Below, one piece after another: positions 12,043 through 21,714 of a DNA stretch of 64,000 nucleotides; the stretch's first letter is position 1; each line of letters starts with the position of its first letter. The notes beneath the pieces are model-generated. The model made no database searches. It saw nothing but the letters and a program-made list of their open reading frames with translations, and was not told the origin of the DNA. A program made the position numbers and the translations under genes. This stretch comes from Nannochloropsis salina CCMP1776 (taxonomy: Eukaryota > Sar > Eustigmatophyceae > Eustigmatales > Monodopsidaceae): NCBI GenBank assembly GCA_004565275.1, contig SDOX01000005.1, forward strand, positions 842,765 to 906,764, written 5' to 3'.

Positions 12043-13911
12043 TCAGTATGAGGGACTTTCAGCTTTGGGCGACGCCCGCACACGCATGCTGTTCTCGTTC
12101 CAGCCCTTCTCGTATTCTTCACTCTTTACAGAATCACCTTCCCATTCAGTAATTTCTTTATCTTCGTGTTGGGCTTGACTTACTTCATCCGATATCTGAT
12201 ACGAGAAACCAGCCAACCCACCCGAAGCTGGTTTTACGCGACGTAAACGTACCCTCAGATTGTCCACATCTGCCATCGCTTTTCCTGCAGATTGGCGCAC
12301 TCCTTCGTCAAAAATGATCACGGCATCCGAAACTTGCCGGGACTTGTGCTGGAGGGCCTCATGAAGTAAATTCTCCTGGACAGCCTTGACAGTCTTCATG
12401 CTTGTCGTGCTTGTGATGAACGCACGTCGAGGCACATTGCATGCAGCACAATTTAAAGCATGTCCTGCATTATTCAACGTACATGCTTGGCATATCCATC
12501 TCGATGTGCATGCCGTCAAAGTATTCACCGATTTCCTCCGTTGCTTGTGATTGACTCCATCATCTTGAGAATATTGACGCCGCTTCAAGTCGATGCTCCT
12601 CGAAATTTCGCTCTTCACCGTTTGCAAATGCATGACATCCTCATCATCATCTTTTCCTTCGAGCTGATGGCCTGACGGAGAGCTCAAATCCGTTCGTAGA
12701 GCATCGAATTTCGTTTGTCGGACATCACCGTTTTCACTTCCTCCCAGATCCTGCTCATTTCCCCTGTTTGCTCCGCAAATCGCAATTGCAGCTTCATCCT
12801 CTGCTTTTTGAACGCCCCTTCCTGACTTCCATTCCTTTGTCTCGAGCCTCTCAAGTTCTATATCCTTTCTTTTACATGTGTTTGAGTTGATGCCATCTTC
12901 TAATGCATCGTCATCGCTCGTAACTTTTATACCGTCCTGACGCCGCTTCTGTTCCTTCTGTCGCCGTCTCATTTCCTTAACCATGATCTTATAGCCTTCG
13001 TGCTGCGATAACGTCTCCACATTCACAGGTGCTCGGGCCATACTGCCAGTGCCCACGTTGGAGCGAGCGCGCACTTTTTCCTCGACCTCTTTGACTACTT
13101 GCTCTCGGGTTCGTGTCGGCCTCCCAAGCACTACCTTGTCCGCCTCGGCTTCGGCCAGCTTGATGAAAGTCTGGTGTCTCAATACCAAATCGTCCTTCTT
13201 GCCCGAAGTCATCATACCCATGGCCCATAATTCTTGCCTGAGGCCTTTTTCCTTCACATTATGGTATCCGGGGTGTCGCTTGAGTGCCCCGCTCCACTGC
13301 TTGGAAGCCCAAAATCGATCCAATCCTCGCTGGTGAGAGCCATCAAGCGCCCGGCGACCATTTTGATCACTATCAGCTTTTCTACCTGTGCGTTGTCTCG
13401 CCTCTTCCTCGATTTTGGCGTCGCAGCCACCAGCCTCGAAGACTGCCCTCAAAAGCGCGCCTCGCAGCTCTTTAAAACCTCGAGCTGCGCTGTCCAAGCT
13501 CATACATGGCTTCAGTCGATCTTTGTACAGGACGATATTTGGTTTGCGGTTTGCCTTGCACTGCGGGCAGTTCTGGTGGTCTTCCCCACGGCCTAGCCAG
13601 TCCCGAACGCAAATAGAGCAAAATGTGTGCCTGACAGGTACCATTTGCGTTCGAAAATGACACACATCATACGATAAGCCATCACTTTTAGATATATCCT
13701 AGTACCTCTACACCTCTGACCGCTGAAATCTGCCCTTGTCTTACTCCCTTTCCTGCTCCTCCTGAACATACCCGCACTCCGCTGCCATGGCTGTGTCCAA
13801 GAACTTTGCGCATATCGGACACCGTAAATGCGATTCAAACCGGGCCAACTGCGCACCAAGACTCCCCGCCCGCAGCCAGTCCTCGGGCATGTCCAGGTTT
13901 CCTTCTGCCAT
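12043..13911 (-). CDS. RAD18-like RING-SAP E3 ubiquitin ligase with RanBP2-type zinc finger
   Basis: Predicted DNA-damage-tolerance ubiquitin ligase of the RAD18 type, acting on chromatin-bound PCNA with RAD6. The model is complement(12043..13630, 13772..13911), 575 residues. The splice (donor GTATGT, acceptor GTCAG) reconstitutes an N-terminal RING: HLRCPICAKFLDT, AAECGHTFCSICVRDW and NCPQC. A SAP-like segment follows (LRQELWAMGMMTSGKKDDLV), the expected RAD18 order. The middle is long, charged and poorly conserved. Near residues 395-425 a RanBP2-type finger reads WICQACTLN...NCAACNVPRR; canonical RAD18 has a UBZ4 finger instead, and I see none. Start MAEGNLDMPED at 13911 is the Met closest to the RING. 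It is divergent from the GH36 gene. Confidence 0.8.
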
Positions 13912-14628
13912 GTAAAGTGCCTGGCAATTTACCTCCCTGGTGGTAGAAGGTAAGGCAAGATGGGTTGCAAAAGTATTGCCTTGTCCGCCGCCTGTTTGGT
14001 GACACTGTCTGAAAACGTGTGTGAGAAGTAAACCGTAAGCACGTGGCCCAATCGAGCCTTGGAAAATCCAGCTATAAACATACAATGTGAAACAGGGCCA
14101 TGCAGGAAGAGGCCATGTTGTGGAAGAAGCGGCGGCGAAGACTTTCATCGCCTATCACAAGGAAGGTCGAGATGTGGTCGCGCTGACTCGCACAGTAACC
14201 CGGTTAAAGCCAAGTATTTGACACTTCTTTTCCCTGCTTCGAGAAGAACACAAGCTTGGTGAATGACGCAGCCGTCTCTTTTCGTCGTTGTTGTCGGGTG
14301 GTGATGGTAGGAAAGGCCACGACGGGGGCTTACTCTAGCTGGCAATCCTGAGCTCTAAGTTGCAGCATCGCTCCTGCCTCAGCGCCGCACGTTGTCATTT
14401 CTACGGCAATGCGTACCCATTCCGTTCGTCTGACTTCCTTGGCATGAGATAAAGAGATGCTGTAAACTATTCTGTCGAGTTATGGGTCACTGTGCGTCTC
14501 TAACTGGTGCACGCCTCTTGTTTTAGATACGCGTACATTTTTGATGATACTTATCTCCTTTGTTATGTTTGTTACACGCTGATTCACCCAAAGTATATTT
14601 CTCGTACCATAGCAGAGACCAGGTGAAG
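13912..14628. promoter_or_regulatory. Divergent intergenic region (RAD18-like / GH36)
   Basis: About 720 bases separate two divergently transcribed starts, so both promoters must lie here. Frames on either strand look like noise. No TATA box is convincing. Confidence 0.35.
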
Positions 14629-17622
14629 ATGGAGGGGGTAAACGAACGAAAAGAGGAAAAGTACATTTTGCGGAACGAGCATGTGGCTCTCACTGTATGG
14701 CCCGCTGGTATCCCTCTTGATCACCCCGATCACTGTCATCATCAACACCATCATTTGAATCAATATGAACCTGCGCCCGGGCCACGCTTCTCATTCATAA
14801 GCAATGAGAACACGAGTTTGGGGATTTTTGACACCAGCACCATTGAGTTTCGTGGAAAACTTCGGGGAAAGGCATGGAAAACAACGATGGCAGAAGCGGT
14901 TGATGTCCAGGTGATCAAGTCGAACTCAGGCTGTGCGCGCGTTCCTGGATTAGACGACTTCGGACCGGAAGCGCTGACGCTGGAGGCGCGACTACCAGAA
15001 ATTGGCCAGGTTTGCGTGGATTTTGCCTTGCACACAATAGGACCCAGCATGGTTTTGCGTCTGCGCTGCCCAGCCCTTGCCTGCTCCGAGGACGTGCGGC
15101 TCGACGAGTTTGTGCTCTTCGACGGTGACTGCGACGTCTCTCAAGGTCCTCGACGGGATGGGAAATCTCTGGCTCGGATCTGGTGGGAATATTTGTCAAG
15201 ACGGGTCCGGGGGCTCGGTCCTCGGCGCGTTTTCGTGAACGGGTGGAACGCATGGAGTTTCACAGGCGTGGTCCAGCAAGGGGCTCATCCTTCGGCACCC
15301 GGATTGCCAGGGATCCTGAGTGCAGCTTTTCATCACGGTGCAGGACCTGCAGAATTTGATAGAAGCAATAGTAAGGAGCTTTACAGCGAGATGTTCGCGC
15401 ACGTCTCGGACAAAAGCCGAGGAACAGGCCTCTTGCTGGGCTTCCTGACTCAACACGAGCAGTTTGGGGCTTTCTCGTTTGATGAGGGCTTCGTCGAGGT
15501 GGGGGCTCATTGCCGCTGTGATGGACAGCTACTCAAAGCAGGGGAACTTATGCAGTCGGACTGGTGCCTCGTCGAGCTTCAGACGACCTTGCCTGAAGAG
15601 CCTTTCGCAACGTTCATTGAGCGAGCTGGCCGGGTCAACACAGCCTTGTTGGAAGAAAAATACAAAATTATTGCATGTAGGCCCGATACAAAACATATTC
15701 CAGTGGGTTGGTGCTCATGGTATCACTTCTATGAGGCTATATCTGAGGAGAATCTGTTATCAAACCTGGAGATGATGGCCAAGCTTCGGCCGCAGTTGCC
15801 ACTGCAACTTTTTCAAATTGACGACGGCTATCAACGAGCGTGGGGTGACTGGCTGAAAATAGACCCGTTGAAATTTCCCAACAAGAGCATGCGGGACATG
15901 GTAGATGCTGTGCGGTCGCGGGGCCTTCGACCTGGCCTCTGGCTTGCCCCTATGGCAGTCGACAAGCACTCTCAAGTAGCAGCAGACCATCCCGACTGGA
16001 TCATTCGCCAGCAAGGAGGACTCAGCCACGGGTGGGCGGCCAATTCGGCGAACGTTGGGAAGTGGTTTTACGGATTAGACGTAACCCTACCGGAGGTACA
16101 GGCTTTTATTCGCGAGACGCTTACTACGGTCTCGCACGGCGCTTGGAGTTTCGATTACCTGAAGTTGGACTTTCTTTATGTGGCAGCTTTGAAGGGCGCG
16201 CGCAGCGATCCGACTCGCAACACAGCGCAGGTCCTCCAACTTGCTTTACGCCTGATTCGGGAGGCCGTGGGCTCTTCCACGTATATCCTCGGTTGCGGCT
16301 CGCCACTTGGAGCTACCATCGGCTGGGTGAACGCCAACCGAGTGTCGGCGGATGCAGGCCCAGCATGGCTCCCTGTTTTCCCTTTACCCGACTGCAAGTG
16401 GAACCTGCCTTGTGGGCGGAATATGGTTCGCAACACCATTAACCGTCTTCCAATGCACGGTGTCTGGTGGGTGAATGACCCGGATTGTATGCTGCTGCGT
16501 GAGAGTACTCAATTCACGCCTGCAGAAGTGATTGGTATTGCCACTGTGAAGGCCTTGTCGGGGGGCTCGTTTTTGGTCAGTGATGACCTGCAGTCGGTCA
16601 GCCATCGACGAATGCGAATCGCTCAAGTTATGCTGCCCGTGATAGGTCGCGCGGCTGTCGCACTGGATTTGTTGGAGCGTGAAATGCCTGAAATCCTCCG
16701 CTTGTACGTAGATCAGGACTCTTTCAGTGAAGAGACAAGCATGTGTCATGCAGCAAACACTTTTTTCAGTCACCTTGTGCCGCAAGATCCTTGGGTTGTG
16801 GTAGGATTCTGCAACTGGGACGATGCCAAGAAACATTCGATGCATCCATACAAGTCTGTATTGCGGCCGCTACTAGTTGATGTGGGTCCTGTCATTATCC
16901 TGCACATTTTCGAGTTTTGGACGTCAAAATACTTTCAGGTCCGACTGAACCTGGATTTGAACCCCAATGCTCTCATGAGCACCGCTGATTTTTGTGATGG
17001 GATGGACGGAGGAGAAATACTACCTCACTCAGCGCGTCTCTATGCTGTGCGGATTGATCCACGTCAGATCCCTTCGGCACTGACGTCCACATCCCAGGGA
17101 GCCGAAAGTGCTCGGGGGTCAACGATGCGTCGAGCTCCCATGTATGTTGGGTCAGATGTGCACTTTTCGTGCGGGTGGGAGCTCAGAAAATGTATATGGG
17201 GAGAAGAATCGGAATATCTTGACAAAACGAAGGTCACAAGAGTATCGGTGCATGTGGTTATTGATGCGGGAAAAGTCGTGGATGGAACTTCCCATCATAT
17301 TTGGTTAGATTTGCCCGGGTCAGAAGATATTATAAAATTGGATGGCGCACCAGAGGGGTCAGAAAGGGTGAACTTTTCTATACAAGGGATTTATGAAGGC
17401 TTGGAAGAGAGCACTGCACCGTCACTCCCCACCTTGTTTTCGGGAAAACACCGGTCGGAAGGCGCGCTGGCAACGGCGGCTCCCCGATCTCCCTCAATAC
17501 GGCGCAGCGTTTGGAAGATTCGTTTTCCAGAAGGTCACTCGCAAAGATTTTCTTGGACGCTGAATTACATAAGTACCTTTGACCAAGATGATCAAATTCG
17601 AAAGGATGTACAAAAAAAGTAG
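14629..17622 (+). CDS. GH36-family alpha-galactosidase
   Basis: Single-exon gene of 997 residues from ATG 14629 (an upstream in-frame ATG at 14560 gives 1020). Glycoside hydrolase family 36 would cleave terminal alpha-1,6-galactose from raffinose-type sugars or galactolipids. The catalytic barrel begins at about residue 360 with GWCSWYHFYEA, then LFQIDDGYQRAWGDWLKIDP and GLRPGLWLAPMAVDKHS. Asp at about 514 in DYLKLDFLYV is the expected nucleophile, and Asp at about 575 in RVSADAGP the expected acid/base, after GCGSPLGATIGWV. The arrangement is that of bacterial/fungal GH36 rather than plant GH27; raffinose synthase-like enzymes are the nearest alternative. There is no clear signal peptide. 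It is longer than the usual 700-750 because of long N- and C-terminal beta domains. No introns. Confidence 0.88.
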   Translation: MEGVNERKEEKYILRNEHVALTVWPAGIPLDHPDHCHHQHHHLNQYEPAPGPRFSFISNENTSLGIFDTSTIEFRGKLRGKAWKTTMAEAVDVQVIKSNSGCARVPGLDDFGPEALTLEARLPEIGQVCVDFALHTIGPSMVLRLRCPALACSEDVRLDEFVLFDGDCDVSQGPRRDGKSLARIWWEYLSRRVRGLGPRRVFVNGWNAWSFTGVVQQGAHPSAPGLPGILSAAFHHGAGPAEFDRSNSKELYSEMFAHVSDKSRGTGLLLGFLTQHEQFGAFSFDEGFVEVGAHCRCDGQLLKAGELMQSDWCLVELQTTLPEEPFATFIERAGRVNTALLEEKYKIIACRPDTKHIPVGWCSWYHFYEAISEENLLSNLEMMAKLRPQLPLQLFQIDDGYQRAWGDWLKIDPLKFPNKSMRDMVDAVRSRGLRPGLWLAPMAVDKHSQVAADHPDWIIRQQGGLSHGWAANSANVGKWFYGLDVTLPEVQAFIRETLTTVSHGAWSFDYLKLDFLYVAALKGARSDPTRNTAQVLQLALRLIREAVGSSTYILGCGSPLGATIGWVNANRVSADAGPAWLPVFPLPDCKWNLPCGRNMVRNTINRLPMHGVWWVNDPDCMLLRESTQFTPAEVIGIATVKALSGGSFLVSDDLQSVSHRRMRIAQVMLPVIGRAAVALDLLEREMPEILRLYVDQDSFSEETSMCHAANTFFSHLVPQDPWVVVGFCNWDDAKKHSMHPYKSVLRPLLVDVGPVIILHIFEFWTSKYFQVRLNLDLNPNALMSTADFCDGMDGGEILPHSARLYAVRIDPRQIPSALTSTSQGAESARGSTMRRAPMYVGSDVHFSCGWELRKCIWGEESEYLDKTKVTRVSVHVVIDAGKVVDGTSHHIWLDLPGSEDIIKLDGAPEGSERVNFSIQGIYEGLEESTAPSLPTLFSGKHRSEGALATAAPRSPSIRRSVWKIRFPEGHSQRFSWTLNYISTFDQDDQIRKDVQKK

Positions 17623-17925
17623 AGTGTAACATACTTCGTCGTCAGTTTTCTCAAAAAAAAGAAAGCCTCGGAAGTCGGATTCGATTTTAGATACTGCGAA
17701 ATCGTATATATGCTTCCAATCGATAAATGTCATCGCTGCGTAAGAAAGTTCTTTGTGACATGCAAGTTTCCATGCCGTCTACATCTACTTCAACGTAAGG
17801 CGCGAGTCCACGCCACCCTGAAGAAGGCGGAGGGACGATATCTTAGGCCTCCATTTTTTTTACTACAGTGGAAAGGCATAGGTATTCTGCGCCGATTTTT
17901 TTACATGTGCACTCGCGCTACTAGA

Positions 17926-18789
17926 TTAGAGAAATATGGCTTCTCCTGTTTGGTTTCCCTCCAACCAATTATCCGCAATATATTTTTGAAATTGTCGCAA
18001 AGCCATCGACCGGTGAGATATCGCATTCTTTTGCCCTACAGTCATCTTTGAGAACGTCGAATTGAAGCCAGAGGGAGCGAAACATGTGTCCCATCCAAAA
18101 CCGTCATCCCCTTCTTCAGGCCGGACTATTTCTCCATACGTGATTCCGGTAAAGATCAGTGGTTGACACCCTGGTCCTGGGCTGAAACCCACATTGCAAA
18201 TGGCTTTCGCTGAGTGATCTTCGTAATTTTCTATCATTCTAAATAGGCCTTCAGGACCGAGTTGATCCAAAAAGTGCTTAATGTACGGCCCCGGCAAATC
18301 GCCAAGCGCGTCGAAGCAGAGGCAGGTATCCTCAACGAGAACAGGACCCTGTACGGCTTGCGCAGCAAGCCGTGTCTTCTCAATTGCGATCACGAGTGGT
18401 GTCTCTTGTAGTTCCGGTAACTCAATGTCCAATGTCACGATGTCGAAAGGCACTTGGAGGCCCCCTTCCGCTAACAAAGCCTGTACCTCCCTTGTCTTCA
18501 ATGGATTACTTGTCAAAAATTTTACCTCTACGCGAGTCACAGCTTGACATTTGCTTCCATGCTTACTATTTATCGCATTCTTCGAAGCACTCGACGCTAC
18601 AGTCTTATGAAATGGGTTCCACGATCTGTGTCGAGCAAAAGGTGGACAGATGTATACCCCCCAAATTGACCGAGATTTAAACCGCACAGAGTAGATTGAC
18701 TCCCGGTGCAAGGATACTGGGCAGAAAGAATTAAGAAGATGAATCAGATATAAAAATATCACTGTTCGCACCAAAATATGTCTGTTCAT
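17926..18789 (-). CDS. ITPA: ITPase (inosine triphosphate pyrophosphatase) with plastid-type leader
   Basis: Removes ITP, dITP and XTP from nucleotide pools. It has 287 residues; the last 195 are a complete HAM1/ITPA domain: FLTSNPLKTREVQALL, ELPELQETPLVIAIEKTRLA, VLVEDTCLCFDALGDLPGPY with the catalytic acidic cluster, GWDTCFAPSGFNSTFSKM and NAISHRSMALRQF. The first 90 residues are an extension absent from cytosolic ITPase: a hydrophobic helix (TVIFLYLIHLLNS) followed by FCP and a Ser/Arg-rich basic stretch. In heterokont algae a signal peptide with Phe at the cleavage site plus a transit peptide directs proteins to the complex plastid, so I infer plastid import. Start ATG at 18789; single exon. 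Confidence 0.93.
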   Translation of the reverse strand: MNRHILVRTVIFLYLIHLLNSFCPVSLHRESIYSVRFKSRSIWGVYICPPFARHRSWNPFHKTVASSASKNAINSKHGSKCQAVTRVEVKFLTSNPLKTREVQALLAEGGLQVPFDIVTLDIELPELQETPLVIAIEKTRLAAQAVQGPVLVEDTCLCFDALGDLPGPYIKHFLDQLGPEGLFRMIENYEDHSAKAICNVGFSPGPGCQPLIFTGITYGEIVRPEEGDDGFGWDTCFAPSGFNSTFSKMTVGQKNAISHRSMALRQFQKYIADNWLEGNQTGEAIFL

Positions 18790-19352
18790 TTCTGGCTCCA
18801 GCCGAAAGTCTTCGCAGCGTCCGTCGATTTGTCCCCCGATCCCCTCCGCTCAGCGACACTCCCTTACCCCGTCCAAGTGCCCTGGAACGCCTCAGTATCG
18901 CACCTGCTGAAGGTCGTGGATGGTATGAGATACCAATCATAACATCGTATCGTATGAAAACGGCCACGCTAGTTTAAAAGGAAGTGCATGCTGCGAATGA
19001 AAGTCTCCGGAATGCAAGACAACCTCGCGGACGCATGACTTCGCGTCTCGCCGAGTTTCCCTCATCATAGGCTTCTATGGATGAATCACTGCCCGGTGAT
19101 TCAAGGCACAATTTCATTGTGTGGCGGGAAATCTTAGGTCATTTTATCCCACAGCCTTGTCTCGCCATCATCGAACGCTCACACTTCGAGCCAGCGGAAG
19201 AGTAAACCAAAAGAAAGCAACCTTGAAGGGGCCGCAAGCCTCCTTACTGCTAGTCAGCACTCAAGCGAGGCAATCCGACGTGAGAATAATTATGAACCTT
19301 TTTTCCCTAACATGTGTACATCACTTGGTCTCTTCTATTTGCATTGTTTAGG
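18790..19352. promoter_or_regulatory. Divergent intergenic region upstream of ITPase
   Basis: About 560 bases lie between the minus-strand ITPase start and a plus-strand small-gene start. There are GC-richer stretches near 18810-18900 and several short frames without recognisable content. It presumably contains both promoters. Confidence 0.3.
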
Positions 19353-19891
19353 ATGGCTCACGGTAGCCGTTGCCTGACTTCTGCCTTCCGTCATTTTCGC
19401 TCTCCTTCTGAGATGACGGTGGGAGCTCGGTGGTCGCCCGGCGGCTGCCATAGAAAGCTGTCCACAGAGGCAGAATCAACCTCGCTGACGTCGAACAAAG
19501 GTGCGCTGGGGATGGATTTGTTGAGGTCTGCGGTTAGATGCCTGTCTTCATGCTCTCGTAGTTTAAAGATAAGTTTCAGTAATACCACTTGTTTCCTTGT
19601 AGATCTTTTTTTTTCCTTTTTTTCTATACTTGTAGCCGAGTGAAGAAAGGATATTGAAGCAGAGGCTGGCAGGGTGCCTTTATTTGAAAAGCTACTTCTC
19701 AGATACCGAAAAGTACATGCGACTCAATAAATTCACCAAAAAATAAAATAGGTTCATCCTTCTTCCAGCGGTTGTCTTCTTTTCTGGCTGGTGTAGGGGT
19801 TACATCGTTGGTGGGCTACTTTTTTTTAATTCAAGACGTCAAGCGGTACGTGTCCAAGAGCATAGGCTCTAATCTATTGAAGACATCTTGA
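19353..19891 (+). CDS. Possible small mitochondrial-type membrane protein, two exons
   Basis: Exon 1 (19353..19532) starts MAHGSRCLTSAFRHFRSP, an Arg/Ser-rich leader with no acidic residues, typical of a mitochondrial presequence. Exon 2 (19769..19891) follows a good CTTCTTCCAG acceptor in phase 0 and encodes RLSSFLAGVGVTSLVGYFFL, then IQDVKRYVSK and a stop: a glycine-rich membrane helix and a basic tail. The joined product has 100 residues. The donor I use (GCG|GTTAGA) is weak, so the end of exon 1 is uncertain. I do not recognise the family; the layout resembles small inner-membrane proteins. The exon 2 reading is the stronger part of the evidence. Confidence 0.4.
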
Positions 19892-20287
19892 CTTCTTTTA
19901 GCGTATATTGTACATAGTGTCTTTATTGGACAAGAGTTTGTCATTATGGCATGCCTTCTCTGTACGGGTCTCCGACAGTACTTACTCTTCTCATGGAGGC
20001 CAAATCTCCGAGCGGGGGAGATTCGTATGTAACCTAAATTATTTTAAGTTTTATATAGTGTAGGGTTTGTGTCGATTGTAAAAAATTACTTCTATCCTTT
20101 TAAATAATTCAAAGCGGGCAGACGCTCTCGACACTCCCCCCCTGCTAAACAAAGACATGTGCATTATGAATTTCTATGATGCAATTATCGACGTATGTAT
20201 AGCAAATCGAGGTTCAACAGCATTCTCCCCCTAGAATTCCCCCTCTCACAAGGTTTGATCTGCATCCTTCTTTTCTCCCATGAAACA
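19892..20287. other. AT-rich intergenic region
   Basis: About 400 bases of mostly AT-rich sequence with a CCCCCC tract near 20138-20143. I see no gene. Confidence 0.3.
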
Positions 20288-20784
20288 TCATGCATGCAAC
20301 AGCTCGACTGATTCCGTCCAGTTGGGGCTGAATGACATCACGAAGAGACTGGAGGCTCTAGAAAAAAAGTGACCTTCTGAGAGTAGTGCATCAAGCCTCA
20401 CATAAGTGGACAGAAGCGTGCGACGGTGTTCGAGTTCCAACAAAAGAAAAGAAGTCAGACCTCTCACAGGAGGACCTCCACCGGGAACATAAAATTTGAT
20501 GTCCTTCTTTGCGAAGTGGTACCTTCCAATTTTCTTGATTTCTTTTTAACCGGACACATCCATGACCGTCCTTTGTGACAATACCTTGGCATATTTGTCT
20601 TGGTCCACTTCTATCGCCTGTCAGTCTTTCCTCCGCCATAGCCTCTGCTGTTGTCCTCTTGCAGCAGCTGCTCGTTGAACTCGCGCTTACCGGATCCTCG
20701 ACGTGCACTAAGCATTTCCGCGCTTTCGCGACGCATTGACATTGATGGACGCCAATCCTCGCAGTTTAAAACTTTCAAATGCAT
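20288..20784 (-). other. Probable unresolved multi-exon gene
   Basis: On the minus strand an ATG at 20784 opens MHLKVLNCEDWRPSMSMRRE, continuing in the same frame through KREFNEQLLQEDNSRGYGG before a stop. Farther on, in another frame, KKIGRYHFAKKDIKFYVPGG and GPPVRGLTSFLLLELEHRR lead to a stop at 20288. Codon use looks coding in both blocks and a GTAAGC donor lies between them (about 20695), but I could not find a splice that keeps both. I do not recognise a family. Confidence 0.3.
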
Positions 20785-21049
20785 CGCTTTTCACTCATGT
20801 ACCCGAATGAGTGACTATTTCCGGGGAATGCCCGGGAGGCGTGCTGGTGTGGGCTTGGCCTGGCGCGAGTCGGTTGGCCGGTGGGTTGCTGCTGCATGCA
20901 CTTGCCTGCTCCCCGCCCCAGCGTCAACATTTTGTGCCCACAGCCTCACATCGCCAGTCCTGCAGTCTCTCTCATCAAACTCCCCATGCCACACGCTCAC
21001 ATGTTGACTTTTTACACAGGACGCCAGGAGGACTTTCTTGCCCACAATT

Positions 21050-21714
21050 ATGAGACTTGATCTACTCTGCTGCTTCTTCGCGCCGGTCCTCCTGTCTCAA
21101 GGCGAAGCATTCCTGGTGACACCACCCCTCAAAAAGCTGCAACATATATGCTCTACTGCTGGTGCTATCCTGGGTTCTACTACTCACCCAATGGCCAATA
21201 GGAAGATCCAGTTCTCCGACAATGAAGACAAGTGAGTCGTAACGCACGTTTTTCGCTTAAAATGGCGTGTGATGAGCTGGGATGGCGTAAAAAAACACGA
21301 CATCATACCAACCTTATGACTCCTTCTTTATCGAAACATTGATGCATTAGCACGGATCGCGTGACACAAGTTGAATTGCGTGGGGATGGAAGCGTCAGCT
21401 TTATCTCCGATAGCACCAACGCTGTAGACGTGCAGGGTAGCTGGCGTCCTGGCGATGAAGGAAAAGTCGGCTTTCTATTGGAGCGCTTTTACTCCGATAG
21501 CGGAGACAGCAAGTATAGCATGACAAGGATTTATGAAGGTATAATTACGATCTCGGGCACCTCTATTCGCGGTGAAGGTAGGATTGAGATGGAAAAATAC
21601 AATGATCTCTTCACGTGTGGCTTCTTTTCCTTGATAAGTGTTGACGACGACCCGGACGATTTTTTTGAGAAGCTAAAACCTGGCCACACAGTGATGCAAG
21701 GGATTGATCAGTGA
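21050..21714 (+). CDS. Plastid-targeted protein of unknown function
   Basis: The model is join(21050..21231, 21351..21714), 181 residues, phase 2 intron with GTGAGT donor and CATTAG acceptor. The start MRLDLLCCFFAPVLLS is a signal peptide; the cleavage region GEA-FLVTPP puts Phe at +1 as in heterokont plastid pre-sequences, followed by a basic stretch. The mature part is beta-rich and acidic: VTQVELRGDGSVSFISDS, VQGSWRPGDEGKVGFLLERF, MTRIYEGIITISGTSIRGEG and GFFSLISVDDDPDDF. The pattern of a Trp-containing strand and a following antiparallel sheet recalls small calycin-like or 'conserved plastid' proteins of diatoms, but I cannot name a family. In-frame codons before 21050 lack another ATG. 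Confidence 0.72.
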
